Positions 6,001 through 6,053 of a stretch of DNA of 6,053 bases are shown here, in pieces. Where the stretch lies: positions 1 to 6,053 of the forward strand of contig CALGIV010000288.1 of assembly GCA_937914785.1 (NCBI GenBank), written 5' to 3'. The stretch is from an uncultured Eubacteriaceae bacterium (GTDB lineage Bacteria > Bacillota > Clostridia > Eubacteriales > UBA1433). The notes below the pieces were generated by a model. The model worked only from the letters and a program-made list of their open reading frames with translations. It was not told the DNA's origin and searched no databases. A program made the position numbers and the translations under genes. Within the stretch, counting starts at the first letter, position 1; every line of letters begins with the position of its first letter.

Positions 6001-6053
6001 ACGGTAGGTGCCGGCAGCATAAGGCCTTCAGCGATGAAGAAGTCATCTGTATT
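5962..6053. repeat. 38-bp perfect inverted repeat (fold-back) at the window end
   Basis: The arm 5962-5999 and the arm 6016-6053 are exact reverse complements over all 38 bases, separated by 16 nt. Inside that centre, after two mismatched positions, 6002-6004 pairs again with 6011-6013 around a 6-nt loop. The inner arm codes for SpoIIE (AFSDEEVICI and flanks). The outer arm is the same sequence reversed, and it brings in-frame stops into spoIIE. It reaches exactly the last base of the window. This fits a fold-back chimera or assembly artefact at a contig end better than a terminator, because it lies inside a conserved reading frame and has no T-run. Confidence 0.9.

Noticed and set aside
5962..6053. 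The terminal inverted repeat as an intrinsic terminator or attenuator
   Set aside because: It lies within the spoIIE reading frame, has no downstream T-run on either side, and its 38 exact pairs are longer and more perfect than typical terminators.

Overview
The window holds five genes, all read leftward on the minus strand. In transcription order they are spoIIE (N-terminally cut), tilS, hpt, ftsH, and the start of a hotdog-fold thioesterase of the FlK type. The block spoIIE-tilS-hpt-ftsH is a classic arrangement in endospore-forming Bacillota. With the purine-rich Shine-Dalgarno sites and moderate GC content (judged by eye), it points to a clostridial or related anaerobic Bacillota chromosome. 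B. subtilis carries yabS and yabT between spoIIE and tilS; here they are absent, as in many clostridia. I cannot name the species.

Layout from right to left: 5962-6053 is a 38-bp perfect inverted repeat with a 16-nt centre at the very end of the window. 4186 to about 6000 is the C-terminal two thirds of SpoIIE (several membrane helices, cysteine-containing linker, PP2C phosphatase). A 37-bp gap follows, holding a weak ribosome binding site and a good sigma-A-like promoter. tilS (2727-4148) overlaps hpt (2186-2734) by 8 bp. Then come a 21-bp gap, ftsH (230-2164), a 14-bp gap, and the thioesterase (1-215, running off the left edge). No gene-free stretch exceeds 40 bp, apart from the terminal repeat. 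I see no RNA gene, insertion sequence, CRISPR array or terminator.

How the genes fit together: SpoIIE dephosphorylates SpoIIAA to trigger sigma-F in the forespore. TilS makes lysidine at the wobble position of the AUA-reading tRNA-Ile and is normally essential. Hpt salvages hypoxanthine and guanine. FtsH is the membrane AAA+ zinc protease, and in B. subtilis it degrades SpoIIE, so the first and fourth genes are functionally linked. The four downstream genes are packed tightly enough to be co-transcribed. The promoter candidate just before tilS would give the housekeeping genes expression independent of the sporulation gene.

This is mostly an ordinary, conserved region, and I found no undescribed system. 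The points worth a second look are the fold-back repeat at the window end, which truncates spoIIE and looks like an assembly or amplification artefact; the promoter that would start tilS mRNA at or beside its start codon; a Gly-to-Cys change in the PRPP-binding loop of Hpt; a 21-bp tandem duplication in the FtsH tail; and exact FlK-type catalytic spacing in the thioesterase.
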